Positions 15,101 to 28,300 are shown, numbered from the stretch's first letter. The stretch: 64,000 nt of DNA from a bacterium (GCA_017442645.1 JAFRZH010000007.1:9592-73591); one strand, 5' to 3'. Notes: a model not told the origin generated them from the letters alone. Numbers and translations are program-made.

Positions 15101-18100
15101 TCTTTACATTGCACATTTCCACTTGTAGAAAGAGTATTTTTTGTATAATAATCTTCACAATGATCAATAATTTCTTGGAATGTACAGTTAAACTCTTGTT
15201 CTTTTTTATTATTTCAAACTAATTGTTCTTGTGTCGAAAACTGTCAAGTATATACTCATTTTACAGTAGTATTACAGAAATTTTTTGTTTGTTGATGAAG
15301 ATTTTGACATGTTTTAATATGATTTTCTCAAGAATTTGTACAATTATTTATAATTTCAGTTCTTGTTGAAAGACAGTTATTTTGTGCGTTTTTTACGGAT
15401 ATAGAACATGAATTTAGGTTTTTATTTCGTTCTTTCAAACAACTTCCAGAAAAATTATTTAAATGACTAGAAATATTATTTTCTTTTTGATTATTAGCTT
15501 TATTTATACATTTATCTAATTCCATTTTATTTGCATTTTCCGTTTTTGTTCGTTTATTTTGATAAGTTCAGAAAAAATATCAAGATGCAGTATCTCGTGT
15601 ATTAAAACAAACCTCTTTTTTAAGTTTCCATCGTTTTTCACAAGTATTTCTTTCCTCAGCACATTTTTTTTGATTAAAATTATCTCAGTTACAATATATA
15701 GATTGTGTATTATATCAGTCTTTTTGATAAGTAAAAATATCATCTTTTTGACAAGCTTCATATTTTGTCTTTATTTCATTACAAGTAATTGATTCATTCT
15801 CGTGATTTTTACCATCTGTGCGAGTTTCTTCTTCTCAATACTCTTTCTTCCATTTAGTTGGGCGATTCATTTCAGTGTTATACATCTGAGAAAAAGAAGA
15901 AAGTTGATTATTTATTAATGTTTCATATGTTTTTCAAGGTGTTATAGCTCTATGATTATAATTATTAATTCCTAATTCGTAGTTGTACGAACAAAAATTT
16001 TTACAGTTATTTAAAGATATTTCATAATTATTAATGTAATAATCCCATTTCTTACATTCTTCAATTTTTTTGTTTTCACATTCCTCATTTGTATACGCTC
16101 TTATCCGAGTTTTCCCATCAACATCTAGAGTTTTTTCGTTTATACATACATTATACCTTTCTTTTTGACACGTTTCTCTTTTATCTTTATAAAATTCTCA
16201 ACTCCAAGTTTGATCTGCCCAATTAACACATACACTATCAAAGTTACTAGTACAATCAGTTTTTTGGCTTTTTCGTGAATCGTTAAAATTTTTTTGACAA
16301 GTTTCAACTTGTCCTGTTCGAATATTGTAAATTTGTTTAATTTCTTTTATTCCTGTAGTTACTAATGTTTCAAGAGTTCCTGTTAATTCTTTATCTAAGA
16401 TTTGTAATCCACTAAGATTTCTTTTTGTAGATCCTTGAGATTTGATAAAATTACAATCTCCTGTAACCATTTTTAGTAAATTAGCACCTGGTTTATGAAC
16501 TATATTGTCTAGTAATTCAGTCAGATTTATATTTATTTTTTGAGAGAGCATCTTTCATGATGAAACAATGAGCTCACATGCATTTTGTCTTCTTGTTCTC
16601 ATAATAGTGCAAGCTCCTGTTTTTGCATAAATTTCTAACTGTTTTAGATCAGAAAATATGTTATTGTAATATTCCTCTCGTGGCTTTCCATTAGTTAATT
16701 TGTGTACATTGTTTAAAGAAGTAAAAATTTTTTGAATTTCATTATAAAGGTTTGTAAATTCATTTTTAATTTTTTTCTGTTTATTTTTTACAGTACTTAT
16801 TTGTGTATATAATTTTTCAACAAGCCCTCTATAAATATCATTTGAGTAATTATATTTTTGATAATTTGAGAGTTCTTTTTCGCCTGGGAACGCATTAAAA
16901 TGCATTAATAATTCATTAAATTTTTCAAGGGTTATCAATCATTGGTATAATGTTGTCATCCAACTAATAAATAGATTTGTTTCTTTAGCATAATCCTTTA
17001 AAACTATTGTAAAAAATTGTATTCCACGTTGAATACTATTTTCTTTCCTTGTATTTAGATTATTTAATATTGTATAATCTTTTGTGATAGATTGCAAAAA
17101 ATTAACCATTCATCCATTACAAAATGTTAGGATATTTATGGAGTTATTATTTTGGCAATTTCATTGTGGATAAAAAAGTTGATTTACTAAATAATGAACA
17201 GATCCAGAAACATTGACAAGCTCTGATTCAAAATCGTTTAGCACTTCATCTAATTTTTGGATTTCTCCAGCAATATACTCATAGTGACTTTGATATTCTG
17301 GTAAATTATAAATAACTCCATCAATATATTCTTCTCCTCATTCTTCATCATCAAAAATATCGGAAAGATTTCATCCATTTCCATTATCATCTTCATCTTG
17401 AACAGGATACCACAATGTAAGAAAATATTCTAATCCTCATGAGAGAAAATTATTTTCATGTTCCCAATCTGCTGTATAAAAATTTCCACTGAGAATCTTT
17501 ATTTCAGAAACTAATCCACTAGCAGAACTACTACATTCCCAATTATTAATTTCTTTGAGAGTCTCTTCAAATTTTGGCATATTATTTGAAAAATCTTCTG
17601 GAATCGATTCTATTGTATTTTTCAAGGAATTAATTGTTCAAAAGAGATTTTCATATTCTTTAAAAGTTGTTTCATAAAGTGTTATTAACTCATTAATTTC
17701 CTTTTTTATTTCGGAAATCCAGGTATCTTTAAAATCTAGAGGTAAATCTGCCTCTTCTTTTGAAAAAATAAAAGAGATTGTTTGAATTACATTTTCAACA
17801 TCAAAACTACGAAACGAATCTAAAGTATCTTGAAATACTTTTGATTCATCATATAAAAACATGATAGCTTCATAATATACCTTTAATCGATCCGTAAAAA
17901 TCTTTTGATTTTCAAATCTCTTTAAATTATTAATATCAATATTTCATTTGAATGTATATCAGTCAAATACTTGTTCTATTTTTTCCTCTATTGTACCATC
18001 TTCATTTGTTATTTCTATAGTTTTGTCATGATATTGAGCTTCACATCTTCCCTTAATATTTTTTAAGTTATTAAAACTATCATTTATATTTTTTACAAAA

Positions 18101-20559
18101 ACTTTTATTCCTATATCACTATCTCATATAATTTTATCTAAATCATTATTAAAATTTTGTAGTTTTTTATTTAAAGAACTAAAATATGTTTTAAAATCAT
18201 TAAGGTCTTGGATTGCTGAATTTATATTACTTTGTAAATCTTGATTGTATGTATATAAAACTCCTCAAGTTGCATATTTTGTAGTATCAAGCCCATGATA
18301 ATGTTCGTACGTTGTCTCTGTATTTGTAACTACTGACGATATTGTTTTATATTTATAATAACCGTTTTCATCTTTAGGTCATTTCTCCGGAAATCAGTTT
18401 CCGTTACGTAATTTTTTAGTTATACGAAGTGTTTTTCATCATGTAGGTTTACAAGTTATATCATTATTACTTCCATTACAAGTAAATTTTGAAGCATTCT
18501 CAAAAAAATTCATTTGATCTGCACTAAGTTGAAGATAATATTCCCCATCTAATGTTTCATTTGTCTTTGGGTCTTTATTCCCTTCCCATGTTGGATCAAG
18601 AATTACCGTTTCATTCGCATATTTTTTCCTTGCTCCATAAAGATGAGCATATTTTTGCGCTAATAAAGATCCATAATCTTGTGCTTGATAACTGTTTGCA
18701 TTCCATTCCGCTGAATCTATTTTTTTCTGTCCTGCAATATCAAAGATACTTCTTCGAGCTCTTTTATAATCTTGATACCCGCTAATTTCATAAATTCAAT
18801 TTCAGATTTCATCATTATTGAGATTTAAAGGAGAGTATCAACCATAATTTCTTCAAGCAAATAAATCAAAAGTTTCACAATCTTTATCGTTTTCCTCATT
18901 TCAATCTCAAGGATTACATTCTCATACAGGTTCATATTTATATTTCTTACACCACCGACGAAAAATTTTTTTATTCCCTATTCCCCATTTAGAGCATTCT
19001 TTTTTTGATCTTTTATGTTTTTTTATTTTATTATAATTCTCGTATTCTGTTTGCATATTCATCATATTGTATGCTCTATTAGCTTCTGTTTGAGTAGCAA
19101 AAATATCAAAAGAAGCTCCCACTGATTTTAAAGATAAATTTGTTGTATCTTTACTATCTTTTACTGCATTATTCCCTTGTTCAAGATCAGATTTTTTGTA
19201 ATTTTTATATTTATCAAAAGAAAGATTTCTAAATGTTCATCTAAAAATACTTAAATTTTTTGCATCAAAGATTGATGAGGCAAGTTGTCAGAAAAAATAA
19301 TTTCTATAAAGAAATTCAAAGTCTCCTTTTCTTCCGTTTTTTATATTCATTTTGTATTTTTCTTCAAATTCTACTGGTATTACAATATCCATTGCATTTT
19401 TTCTTACATTTTCCTCAACTACATCTTCTAATTTTTTGTTATATTCAAAGAGGAGTCCTTGTATTGTGTCAGTTCCTCCATTGAACATATCTTTCATTCC
19501 AATAAGTGTTGTTGTGCTGTGTGTATTTGCTTTTAGTGAGTTGGTATTTTCTGCGTTTATATATTCTTCTACAAATCTTCCTCATGCAAATGCATTATCT
19601 CTCATAGCAATAGCATTTTGAGTAGAAAATAAGTCAGCATAATTTTTCAGATATCATTCTTTTATACTTTTATCCGTTATTTTTGCAGTTTTCCCATCAG
19701 AACTTCCACCTTCAGCAAAATCATCAGGAGCATTTTGTAAATCTTTACCATCAGCCCCTTTAAATCATACTGTAATCTCATTATTATTTTTATTTTGACT
19801 ATCTTGAAAAATACTAAGCATTAAAGGATTATACCTTAAGTATCCAATATCCTCTGTAAAAAGAATTTTATTTTCATAGAATTCTAGGGATGTATCAAGA
19901 TAATTATTTTTATTTGCAATAAAATCTTCATACCAAAGATAATCCCCAACAAAACTTTGAGGATTTTTTTGATATGTTTTTATTTTTCAAAAAAAATGTC
20001 TATATTTGTCTATATCACTTTTATAATTTATAATTCAATGCCGTATTTCTGCTTGTCATGCAGTATTATTATTTGGAACAAAATACTGCAATTCTTCATT
20101 TCGAATATACTTTTGTTCCAGAAAATCAACATAGGGATAAATACTCGGAAAAATATACCCATTTTGATTAATTACGGGAAGAGGGATATCTCCAATAAGA
20201 ATCGTCCCTATAAGATTAGAATTTTCTTTTTCTATTCCTTCGAAATAAATATTTTCTAAAATTCTATAAAGTTCATACGCATGAATATTTTCCAAATTAA
20301 TAGGAAGAACTAGAGCTTTTGTATTATCCAATTCTTTTTGTACATACTCTGTTGCATATCGTTTTATATCTTTCTCTATATCTTCATATATTTTATCATC
20401 AACAAATACTGCAACAACGTTTACAAGAGGATTAACATCTTCTTTTTTTGTAGCAAAAATTCAAAAACCTTCTATAAAATATTGAATTATAGACGTACAG
20501 AAATAGACAAATATCGTCAATGTTATTACAAGTTTTTTTTGGTAGGAATCTTGCCTCAT
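3184..20559 (-). CDS. giant secreted multidomain surface protein, about 5,791 aa
   Basis: I read the frame in triplets through the interrupted stretches from 20559 to 3184 and found no TAA or TAG before the one at 3184-3186, but about 150 UGA codons. The N-terminus (MRQDSYQKKLVITLTIFVY...) has lysines and one hydrophobic segment, a signal peptide or anchor. Residues about 45-130 look like an alpha/beta domain with VVAVFVDD and TILIGDIPLPV strands. Residues about 1,450-2,050 are cysteine-rich and helical. Ig-like strands occur near 2,750-3,030 (TATITLQDKNSN, TATITLKDAFGN). FG-GAP-like calcium loops occur near 3,450-3,540 and 5,230 (GDVDGNGYEDIII, DVNNDGSNELLL). A Pro-rich linker lies near 4,650-4,740, followed by a helical apolipoprotein-like stretch. 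I recognise no named family. An adhesin or attachment fibre is my inference. Confidence 0.85.
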
Positions 20560-20640
20560 TCTTTATTTTTATTTTAAATATCGATAAATTACTGAAGAAA
20601 AAGAAGTTATTTAGAGTATAAATTTATTTAATAAAAAATA

Positions 20641-20674
20641 AAGAGGAAAAGAAAAATCTGATTATTTCCTCTTG
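20641..20674 (-). terminator. terminator downstream of folE
   Basis: On the minus strand AAGAGGAAA pairs with TTTCCTCTT around a loop that contains the recurrent AATCAGATTTTT word, followed by an A/T-rich T run. It lies between folE and the start of the giant gene, so the giant gene probably has its own promoter in the remaining space up to 20640. Confidence 0.55.
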
Positions 20675-20694
20675 TTTTTTCTAAAAATTATTAT

Positions 20695-21255
20695 TTAATT
20701 ATTAAATCAGTTTTTATTGATCAAATTAAATAATTCTTGTCTACAAAAAATATCTGTTTTAAATTTTCCTCTAAAATCAGATGTTTTCATAATAGCATCT
20801 TTTTTCTCCACCCCTCTCGCCATCATACAAAAATGTTTTCCCTCTAGAACCACTGCAACTGCTTTGGGCTGAAGATATTTCTCGACAGCATCAGCTATTT
20901 GTTTTGTTAATCTTTCTTGATTTTGTAGTCTTCTTGCAAAAATATTTACAATTCTTGCAAGTTTTGAAATTCCACAAATTTGATCTCATGGAATATAATA
21001 TACACAAGCTTTTCAAAAAAATGGAAGTAGATGATGTTCACAGAAAGAATAAAATTCAATATCATTAAGCCCTACAATTTGCTCATGTTCTTCCGATTCA
21101 TTTGCAAAAACCGTCATTACATCTTCTACTTTTTGATGATATCCTTCAAAAAGTTTTTTACAAGCCTTTTCAACTCTTTCAGGAGTTTTTAAAAGCCCCT
21201 CTCTTGTAATATCTTCTCCTAATTCTTGTAAAATTCTTTTTACCTCTTCTTGCAT
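20695..21255 (-). CDS. folE: GTP cyclohydrolase I
   Basis: Converts GTP to 7,8-dihydroneopterin triphosphate, the first step toward folate or queuosine-type products. At 186 residues it has the core GCH-I length. The zinc/active-site block [11 protein letters not shown] is followed by a UGA at the family glycine (FFG-KA), then [20 protein letters not shown] and the second cysteine in CMMARGV. The frame continues past a UGA near the end to a TAA at 20695-20697. No other pterin gene is visible nearby, so the product may feed queuosine rather than folate; that is inference. It sits between the hemolysin III gene and the giant gene, same strand. Confidence 0.94.
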
Positions 21256-21291
21256 TTTCTTATAAAAAAATAAAAGTAAGAATTTTCTTTT

Positions 21292-21990
21292 TTAGATTAA
21301 TTCTATCGGTAAAACATACTGATGAATAGCTAAAAAATGAAATGACGAACCTATGAGCACCACTATATGTCGAATAAGATGAGCATATTTTAACCTTTCT
21401 AACTTAAAAGCTATAATTCCCAATGCATAAATAATACATCCTCAAAGAAGTAATACAATTCAAGAAGATTCAATGATGCTGGATAGGGGAATAATAAGGC
21501 AAAACATCATTCCTCCCATGAGGACATAACTAATAATATTAACGGTATTGATACTACTTTTAAAATTATGAGGTCTCAAAATTCTAAAAAGAATTCCTAT
21601 TAATGCTATTCATCGTTCTAAACAAAGAATTCATCGTGACTTCCAACCTTGCAAAGCTAAGAGACAAAGAGGAGTAAACGTTCCTGCTATAAACAAATAA
21701 ATAGCAATTTGATCAAAATTATGAAAAAAATCTTTCCCCTTTGTTCCTATTGGTAATGCATGATTAAGCGTTGAGGAAATATAGAGGAGTACTAGTCCTC
21801 CTCAAAATATTATTGCTCCACATAAATGAGATAATGTTCCCATGGTATTAGCTTTACTCAGCATTAAGATCAAAGCTATCATTGCTAAAATTATTCCAAC
21901 CCCATGAGAAATACTATTTGCGATTTCCTCAGATTTTGTAAATCTTGGATTTTTACTTGTAGATAAATCCTTTATTTTCTTTTTTTTCAA
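21292..21990 (-). CDS. hemolysin III / YqfA-type (PAQR) seven-helix membrane protein
   Basis: A polytopic membrane protein of 232 residues. Features of the hemolysin III/adiponectin-receptor-like family are the N-terminal EEIANSISHGVG, the HNFDQIAIYLFIAGTFTP block and the C-terminal HLIRHIVVLIGSSFHF, which contribute the metal-binding histidines. The family's true role is uncertain; some members are putative membrane hydrolases. No in-frame ATG is available at the 5' end, so the start is taken as TTG at 21988-21990, with a TAG stop a few codons upstream. Several UGA codons are used as Gly. It is flanked on the same strand by folE and clpP. Confidence 0.82.
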
Positions 21991-22039
21991 ACTTCAAAAC
22001 TATAGGATAAAATATCGATTGCCCCATTTTATCACAAAA

Positions 22040-22627
22040 TTATTTTGTAATAATTTTATCGATGAGCCCATATTTTTTGGCTTCTTCTGCTGTCATCCAA
22101 TTATTTCTATCCATATCTTTTAAAAGTTGTTCATACGTTTTTCCACAATTTTGCGCCATTAATTCTGTCAGACTTTTCTTTTCTCTTAACATTTCTTCAG
22201 CTTCAATCTGGATATCACTTGCTTGACCTGTAATCCCTCATCATCAGATTAAAGGTTGATGAATCATGATTTTACTATGAGGAAGGGAAAATCTCTTTCC
22301 TTTGGTTCATCAAGACAAAAGTACAGCCCCAAATGATGCAGCAAGTCAAATACACACCGTTGTAATATCACATTTTACATATTGCATCGTATCGTATAAG
22401 GCCCATCAAGCACTAACAGAACCTCCAGGAGAATTGATATACATAGTGATATCCTTTTCGGGATCTTGTTTTTCGAGAAAAAGGAGTTGGGCAATCACCG
22501 TATTGACAAGATGGTCTTCAATAACATCTCCAACGAAAATAATTCTATCTTCCAAAAGTCTGGAATAAATATCATAAGCTCTTTCTCCTTCTCTGCTTTT
22601 TTCAATGACGGTAGGGATTAAAACCAT
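22040..22627 (-). CDS. clpP: ATP-dependent Clp protease proteolytic subunit
   Basis: Serine peptidase subunit of the Clp barrel, 195 residues. The catalytic triad can be placed: Ser98 in [11 protein letters not shown], His123 in [11 protein letters not shown] and Asp171 near [19 protein letters not shown] and YDTMQYVKC are standard ClpP landmarks. Several UGA codons are read as Gly, including the glycine-rich turn after HQPLI and the Gly of CIGLAAS. No clpX or clpC lies in the window. The gene is the first of the minus-strand run; the region 22628-22785 upstream is a divergent intergenic space shared with the prepilin-like gene. Confidence 0.95.
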
Positions 22628-22785
22628 TTTTTGAGTTGAAAATAAAACTTCTTTGTGTATACAGTTTATGAAGGAAATTTCAACTTGAATTTCATGGAAA
22701 AGACTTTACACTATTTCTGGTTAATATGTAGTTTTACAAAAAGAACAGAAGTCTGATTCAGATTTTTATTTCTCTTATCTTTTGT

Positions 22786-23937
22786 ATGAACCCAAAAAAG
22801 GCATTTACTATTATTGAATTACTTTTTGTGATTTTAATCGTTTCTTTTTTAGTTCCTACTATTTTTACCATTTACAATGGGATTCAGAAGCAAAAAATCG
22901 AGATTGATGTAAAACAAAAATTAATGTTTCAATGATATGAACTTTTTGAAAAGTTAAATGTTCTTATTAAAGATTATACGATTGATTATGAGGAATATTT
23001 TAATAGAAGTATGATTGGATGTAGTAGTCCAACTAAAGTTGGAGATCAATTTAAGTGGGAAGTGAATAATTCGTGATATTGTAGCGAATTTACTTCTTAT
23101 GGAAATGCAAATAGGATTTATTTGGGTATGGAAAGAGAACGGGTGTTGTATTATTTTACCCATACCTCTCTCCCTCAAGGCAAATATGATATAACAAAAT
23201 ATAGAACTGATTGGAAACCTATCCTATGAAGACAACCCTTTGGACAATATGCAAAACTCTTCTTTGATGTTAAAAATGATACCGATTTAGATTGAAAACT
23301 TGAAGGAGATTCTGATGATGAGGATTTATGAACCGGTCTGCAAGCGATTCAAGATCCTGATAATATACAAGAGCTTTATCTTATTTCGCTTGATGGAAAA
23401 GAAAGACTTTTTTTGAGGAGAAAACTTGTAAAACAAGAACATTTAACAGGAGAGATTAATGACACTTCTCGTCCTTATCTTCCTGAAGAATCTCTTTATA
23501 CGCTTCAAATTTTGAGATTAAAGGGTTTTGATGCTGGTAAAAAACATAATTTTGGTATCATTGATGGAAATACGGGACTTTATGATGGAGTTATTGATAC
23601 TTGGGCGTGTGATGCGAGTCAAGGTTTTTTCGGTCATGGGCAATCGGTAAGTTGAGCTTATAAAGATTATAAATTACCTAATAATGTGGATGATTGTCGG
23701 GTGGATCTCTATCAATCAACGATTTCATTACTTGCGTGGAAAATTAGCATTTCTCCTCGGAGTGATCCGAACCTTGCTTGGAACCAGCAAGAATTTCAAA
23801 TTCATCCATTTCTTACTTTATTTACTTATAATGGATTGTATCGTCCTGCTTGGAAAAATGTTTCTGATGAAAATATTATGAATTTCTTTTTTCCGCTAAA
23901 AACTACATTAAATATAAAAACCTCCTATTTAGAATAG
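22786..23937 (+). CDS. prepilin-like protein with type IV N-terminal methylation motif
   Basis: A protein of 383 residues. The start MNPKKA/FTIIELLFVILIVSFLVP is a class III signal: a short basic leader, a prepilin-peptidase site after KKA, Phe at mature position 1 and Glu at +5, then one hydrophobic helix. It is longer than a major pilin, so a minor pilin or pseudopilin is more likely. The body contains DTDLDGKLEGDSDDED, an acidic Gly/Asp stretch that could bind calcium. Several UGA codons are read as Gly. A short palindrome (CCTATTTAGAATAGG) overlaps the stop. The sensor kinase gene follows 71 bp downstream. Confidence 0.8.
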
Positions 23938-24008
23938 GGGATTATGATTTAATGTTGTTTTAATATAAAACGTTATTTTCTTTTCAGATTTATTTTCTCT
24001 ATAACAAA

Positions 24009-25319
24009 ATGAATCTTAAGACTTCAACGAAAATTTCTCTCAAATTTACAATTCTTTCTTTTGTGATTATTGCAATTTTTTCGATTATTATCTCATTTGT
24101 TTTTTTTGGAACCTGGTATTTTAAACAAAAAGAAATGCTTATTCATAATAGATCCTATGAAAAGCCTTTTTTTCTTAACATGATCGAAAATGAACAAAAG
24201 ATGAAAAGAAGACAGAAGCCTGACGAAAACTTTACTCCTTTCCCAAATCGTAGAGACATTGTGCAAGAAATTCCTCTTTCTGAACTTGAAAATGAGGAAT
24301 ATTATCCTCTTGAGACCTTAGAATCTTTTACGAGAGGAAAGATTAAAATTTTTACGAAAGATGATAAATATTTTCTGTATGAAACGCAAAATGACATCGT
24401 GAAATATGTTGATATTACGGAATTTATCTATGCTCAATTAGAGTTATTACAGATTGTTGGATGTTGGAGTCTGCTATTTCTTTTATTGGTGTACCTTATT
24501 TCGCTTCTTTTCGTGAAAAATTCTTTAAAAAATTTAAAAAAGCTGACTGCATTCGCTGAAAACTTGAATTTTAACGATTTATCTTCGAGAATCCAGATTC
24601 CATGAGCACAAAACGATGAAATAAAATTGATTGCTGAGGCTCTGAATACTTCTCTTGAAAAAATTGATCATCAAGTTCTTTCTTTGAAAGATTTTATTTG
24701 AAATGCCTCTCATGAATTAAAAACTCCTTTAATGATGATTAATACGGAAATTGATCTTGCACTAAAGAAAAAAGATTATCCAGAAAGACTTTCTGCGATT
24801 AAAAATACTACGAAAAGAATTGCAAGTTTACTTGATCATCTCTCACTTATTACACGTTTAGAATCATCATATCAATTTGAAGAAAAGGACTTGGTTTTGC
24901 GAGAAGTTTTTTCTCCACTCCAGAAAACCTTAGAAATGCAATATCCATGAAAAAAAATTCAATTTCTTTGAGATAAAACAATAAAAATAAAAGCAAATGA
25001 AAATCTTCTTACAATTGTAATGAAGAATCTCCTTGAAAATGCTTGTAAATATGCAGGAGACAATGCGGATATTATTTTCATTCAGACTTTTCATTCTTTT
25101 TCTATCAAAGATACAGGGAAAGGAATTCCTCTCGAAGAACAAGAAAAGATCTTTGAAAGATTCTGGCAAAGTGAAAAAACGGAAAAAAACGCAACTGCGT
25201 CTCATAGTTTTTGACTTGGGTTATATTTAGTGAAAAAGATTGTTGAACTTCAGAAGCGAAAAATCAAACTTATCAGTGAAGTAGGAAAGGGGAGTGAGTT
25301 TAGAATTGAATTTAATTAG
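24009..25319 (+). CDS. sensor histidine kinase, membrane bound
   Basis: A 436-residue two-component kinase. Two membrane helices (about 12-36 and 146-168) bracket an extracytoplasmic segment, then a HAMP-like stretch, an H box with His235 in NASHELKTPL, an N box NLLENACKYA, G1 DTGKGIP and G2 FGLGLYLVKK. Two UGA codons fall on the Gly before NASHELK and the first Gly of the G2 box; the latter is near invariant in the family. No response regulator gene adjoins it, so it is orphan in this window. The extracytoplasmic region is basic and lacks a domain I recognise. Confidence 0.92.
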
Positions 25320-25350
25320 AATACTTTTCATTTGCATCTTTCTTTAACAT

Positions 25351-28300
25351 TTGTATACTGAACAAAATTTTATCTTCAATACTCAAAACATGGATAATGC
25401 AGAAATGATGAATTCTCTTATTGAATTTTGGAAGAAAAATCAGATTTTCCAGAGATCAATTGATGAAAGAAATTCAGGATTACATTTTAGATTTTTTGAT
25501 GGGCCTCCTTTTGCTTCTGGAACTCCCCATTTTGGGCATCTTTTAACAAGTTCTCTCAAGGATCTTATTTCAAGATTCTGGACAATGAAAGGATATCAAG
25601 TAGAGAGAAAATGGGGACGAGATTGTCACGGACTTCCTGTAGAGAAAGCAGTAGAAAAATCATTAGGAATTGATGGGAAAAGAGATATTGAAAATAAAAT
25701 TGGAATCGAAAAATTTACCAAAGAATGTAGGAAATATGTTAGTGATACCAATGATGCTTGGCAATGGGTAATCGATCATATTGGAAGACGAGCAGATATT
25801 GACAATGCTTATTATACGATGCATTTACCTTTTATGGAAACGGTGATCAATTGTTTTAGTAGTATTTACAAAAACAATCAAGTATATAGAGGATTTAAAG
25901 GACAACGATATTGTCCAAGTTGTGCTACTCCATTAGCAAATAACGAGGTTTCAGATGGATATCAAGATAAAACTGATACCACTGTTACGGTAAAATTCAA
26001 AATGAAACAAGAGAAAAAAGACGAAAATTCTGATTCTCTTCAAGGATATATTCAAGATGAAGAAGGGAAGTATCTTTTACAGTTTTTTGAAAAAGAACAT
26101 CAATTTTCTGTCTATCCTTTTGCTGGAACACAAGAAGAAATTACAAAGATTATCAATGATTTAGGACTTGAAGTGGTTACTTGCGAAAGACAAAAGGTTT
26201 TAAATAGAGCGTATTATCATTTTACGGTAAAAGGAGAGCTTACTAAAGAGCAAACAAGATTTAAACGAACAAAAGTTGAGAATTCTGACAATACTTTAGG
26301 AATCCAATTCCTCATGGATGGAACAATTGTTTCTGATCCTGAAGAAATGCAAAAAGTCTTTAAAGATTTTACTACCCTTGTTTTACGAAATACTTGAAAA
26401 ATCGATCAGAGTTTTACTACTTTTTTCTTAGCTTGGACTACGACTCCTTGGACGTTGCCAAGTAATATGTTTTTAGCTGTAGGACCTAAAATTTCGTATT
26501 CTTTGATTTATGATTTTGATTCGAAGGAATATTATATTTTAGGATCTGAACGTTTGCAAAAATATTATAAAAATTCTGAGTCTTATCGAGTAATCTCTGA
26601 ACAATCATGATCTGAACTCGAAGGTCTGACTTTTGAACCTCTTTTCTCTTATGTAACTAATGCTCCTATTGCTGATGAATACAAAGAAAAGTTTTTCCAA
26701 GTAATTTGTGCTGAGTATGTTACCACAGCTGATGGAACAGGAATTGTTCATATTGCTCCAACGTTTTGAGAAGATGACTTTAATGCAGTTATTAATTTAC
26801 TTCCTGCTTCTGAAGCATTAAATTGGATGTTTATTCCTGTAAATGAGTATGGAGAATATAATGATTTGGTAAAAGATTATGAGGGACAAAGTGTCTTGAC
26901 GATCAATGATACCATTATTGAAAGATTAAAATCTGAAGGAAAACTTGTAAAAAAAGAGAGCATTACCCATAGTTATCCTCATTGTTGGAGATGTAATACG
27001 CCTTTGATCTTTAAAGCGATGTCGAGCCGATTTATCAAAGAAAAAGAGATGAATGCTCAGACGCTTGAAGATGCAAAGAAGATTAAATTTGTTCCTGAAA
27101 GTGTTTCCAATAGATTTGTAAATGGACTTCAACAAGCTCCAGATTGGAATATTGCAAGAAATAGATATCGAGGTTCTCCACTCCCTATTTGGCAAAATGT
27201 TGATGATGAAAATGATCATTTTTCCATGGGAAGTTTAGAAGAAATTTATCAATTTTCTCGTAGTGGATCAAAGAATTTGACGAAATTTATGTTGATTCGT
27301 CATGGAAGAACAAATTTTAATCTTGAGAAAAGACAAGATTGCCGTGGAGATTTAGCACTTTTGAATGATTTAGGAAAAAAACAAGCAGAACAGGTAAAAG
27401 AACAATTAAAAGCTGTAAAATCTGAACCTGAAAAAGTGATTATTCTTTCTCCTATGGAAAGAACTCGAGAAACGGCATTCCCTACTTTGAAAGATCGATA
27501 CACGGAAGAAGAAATCAAAGAAATCAGAGAGCATTATGATGCTTTTCAAGCAAAATGGAGAGAAATTCGAGATAAAGGAGAAAGTATCGCATATCTTCAT
27601 AATGAAGCAAATGAAACGTTATTTGATCTTTCTCATGGAGTTTATGGAGATTTCTTAGCGAGTGAGTTTCAGCAAAATTCTCAACAAAATCAAATTTGTC
27701 CTTGTGGACTTCATGTAACCGTTCCGACTTCTCAAGCTCTTTTTGAAGGAGATGAATGTGTGGATCAAGTGTTTGAGAGGACGCAAAGACTTATTCGTAA
27801 TCTTGCTGAAAAATTTAAGACACAAACCGTGATTATTTTCTCTCATGGAGATCCGATTCTTGGAATGAGATCAGCTTTCTTCCCTATTGATTATCTTAAA
27901 GAGAAAAATAAATATTATCCAAAAAATGGAACAATTCTGACTCATTATTACGATCATGATAAACAAGCAGAGATCGATCTTCACAAACCGTATGTTGATT
28001 CGTATTGGGGAATGAAAGAAGGGAAGACGTATAAAAGAATCCCTGAAGTAATGGATTGTTGGTTTGAGTCTGGAGCAATGCCATTTGGTCAATCTCATTA
28101 TCTCAAAGGACAAGAACATGAAAACGGAACCTTTACAGCGGATTTTATCGCAGAAGGACTCGATCAAACAAGAGGACGATTTAGATCTCTTCATGTGGTT
28201 GGACATGCAATCGAAGGGAATAATGCAGCGAAAAATATTATTGTAAATGGGCTTGTACTTGCGGAAGATGGAAAGAAAATGTCTAAAAAGCTCAAAAATT

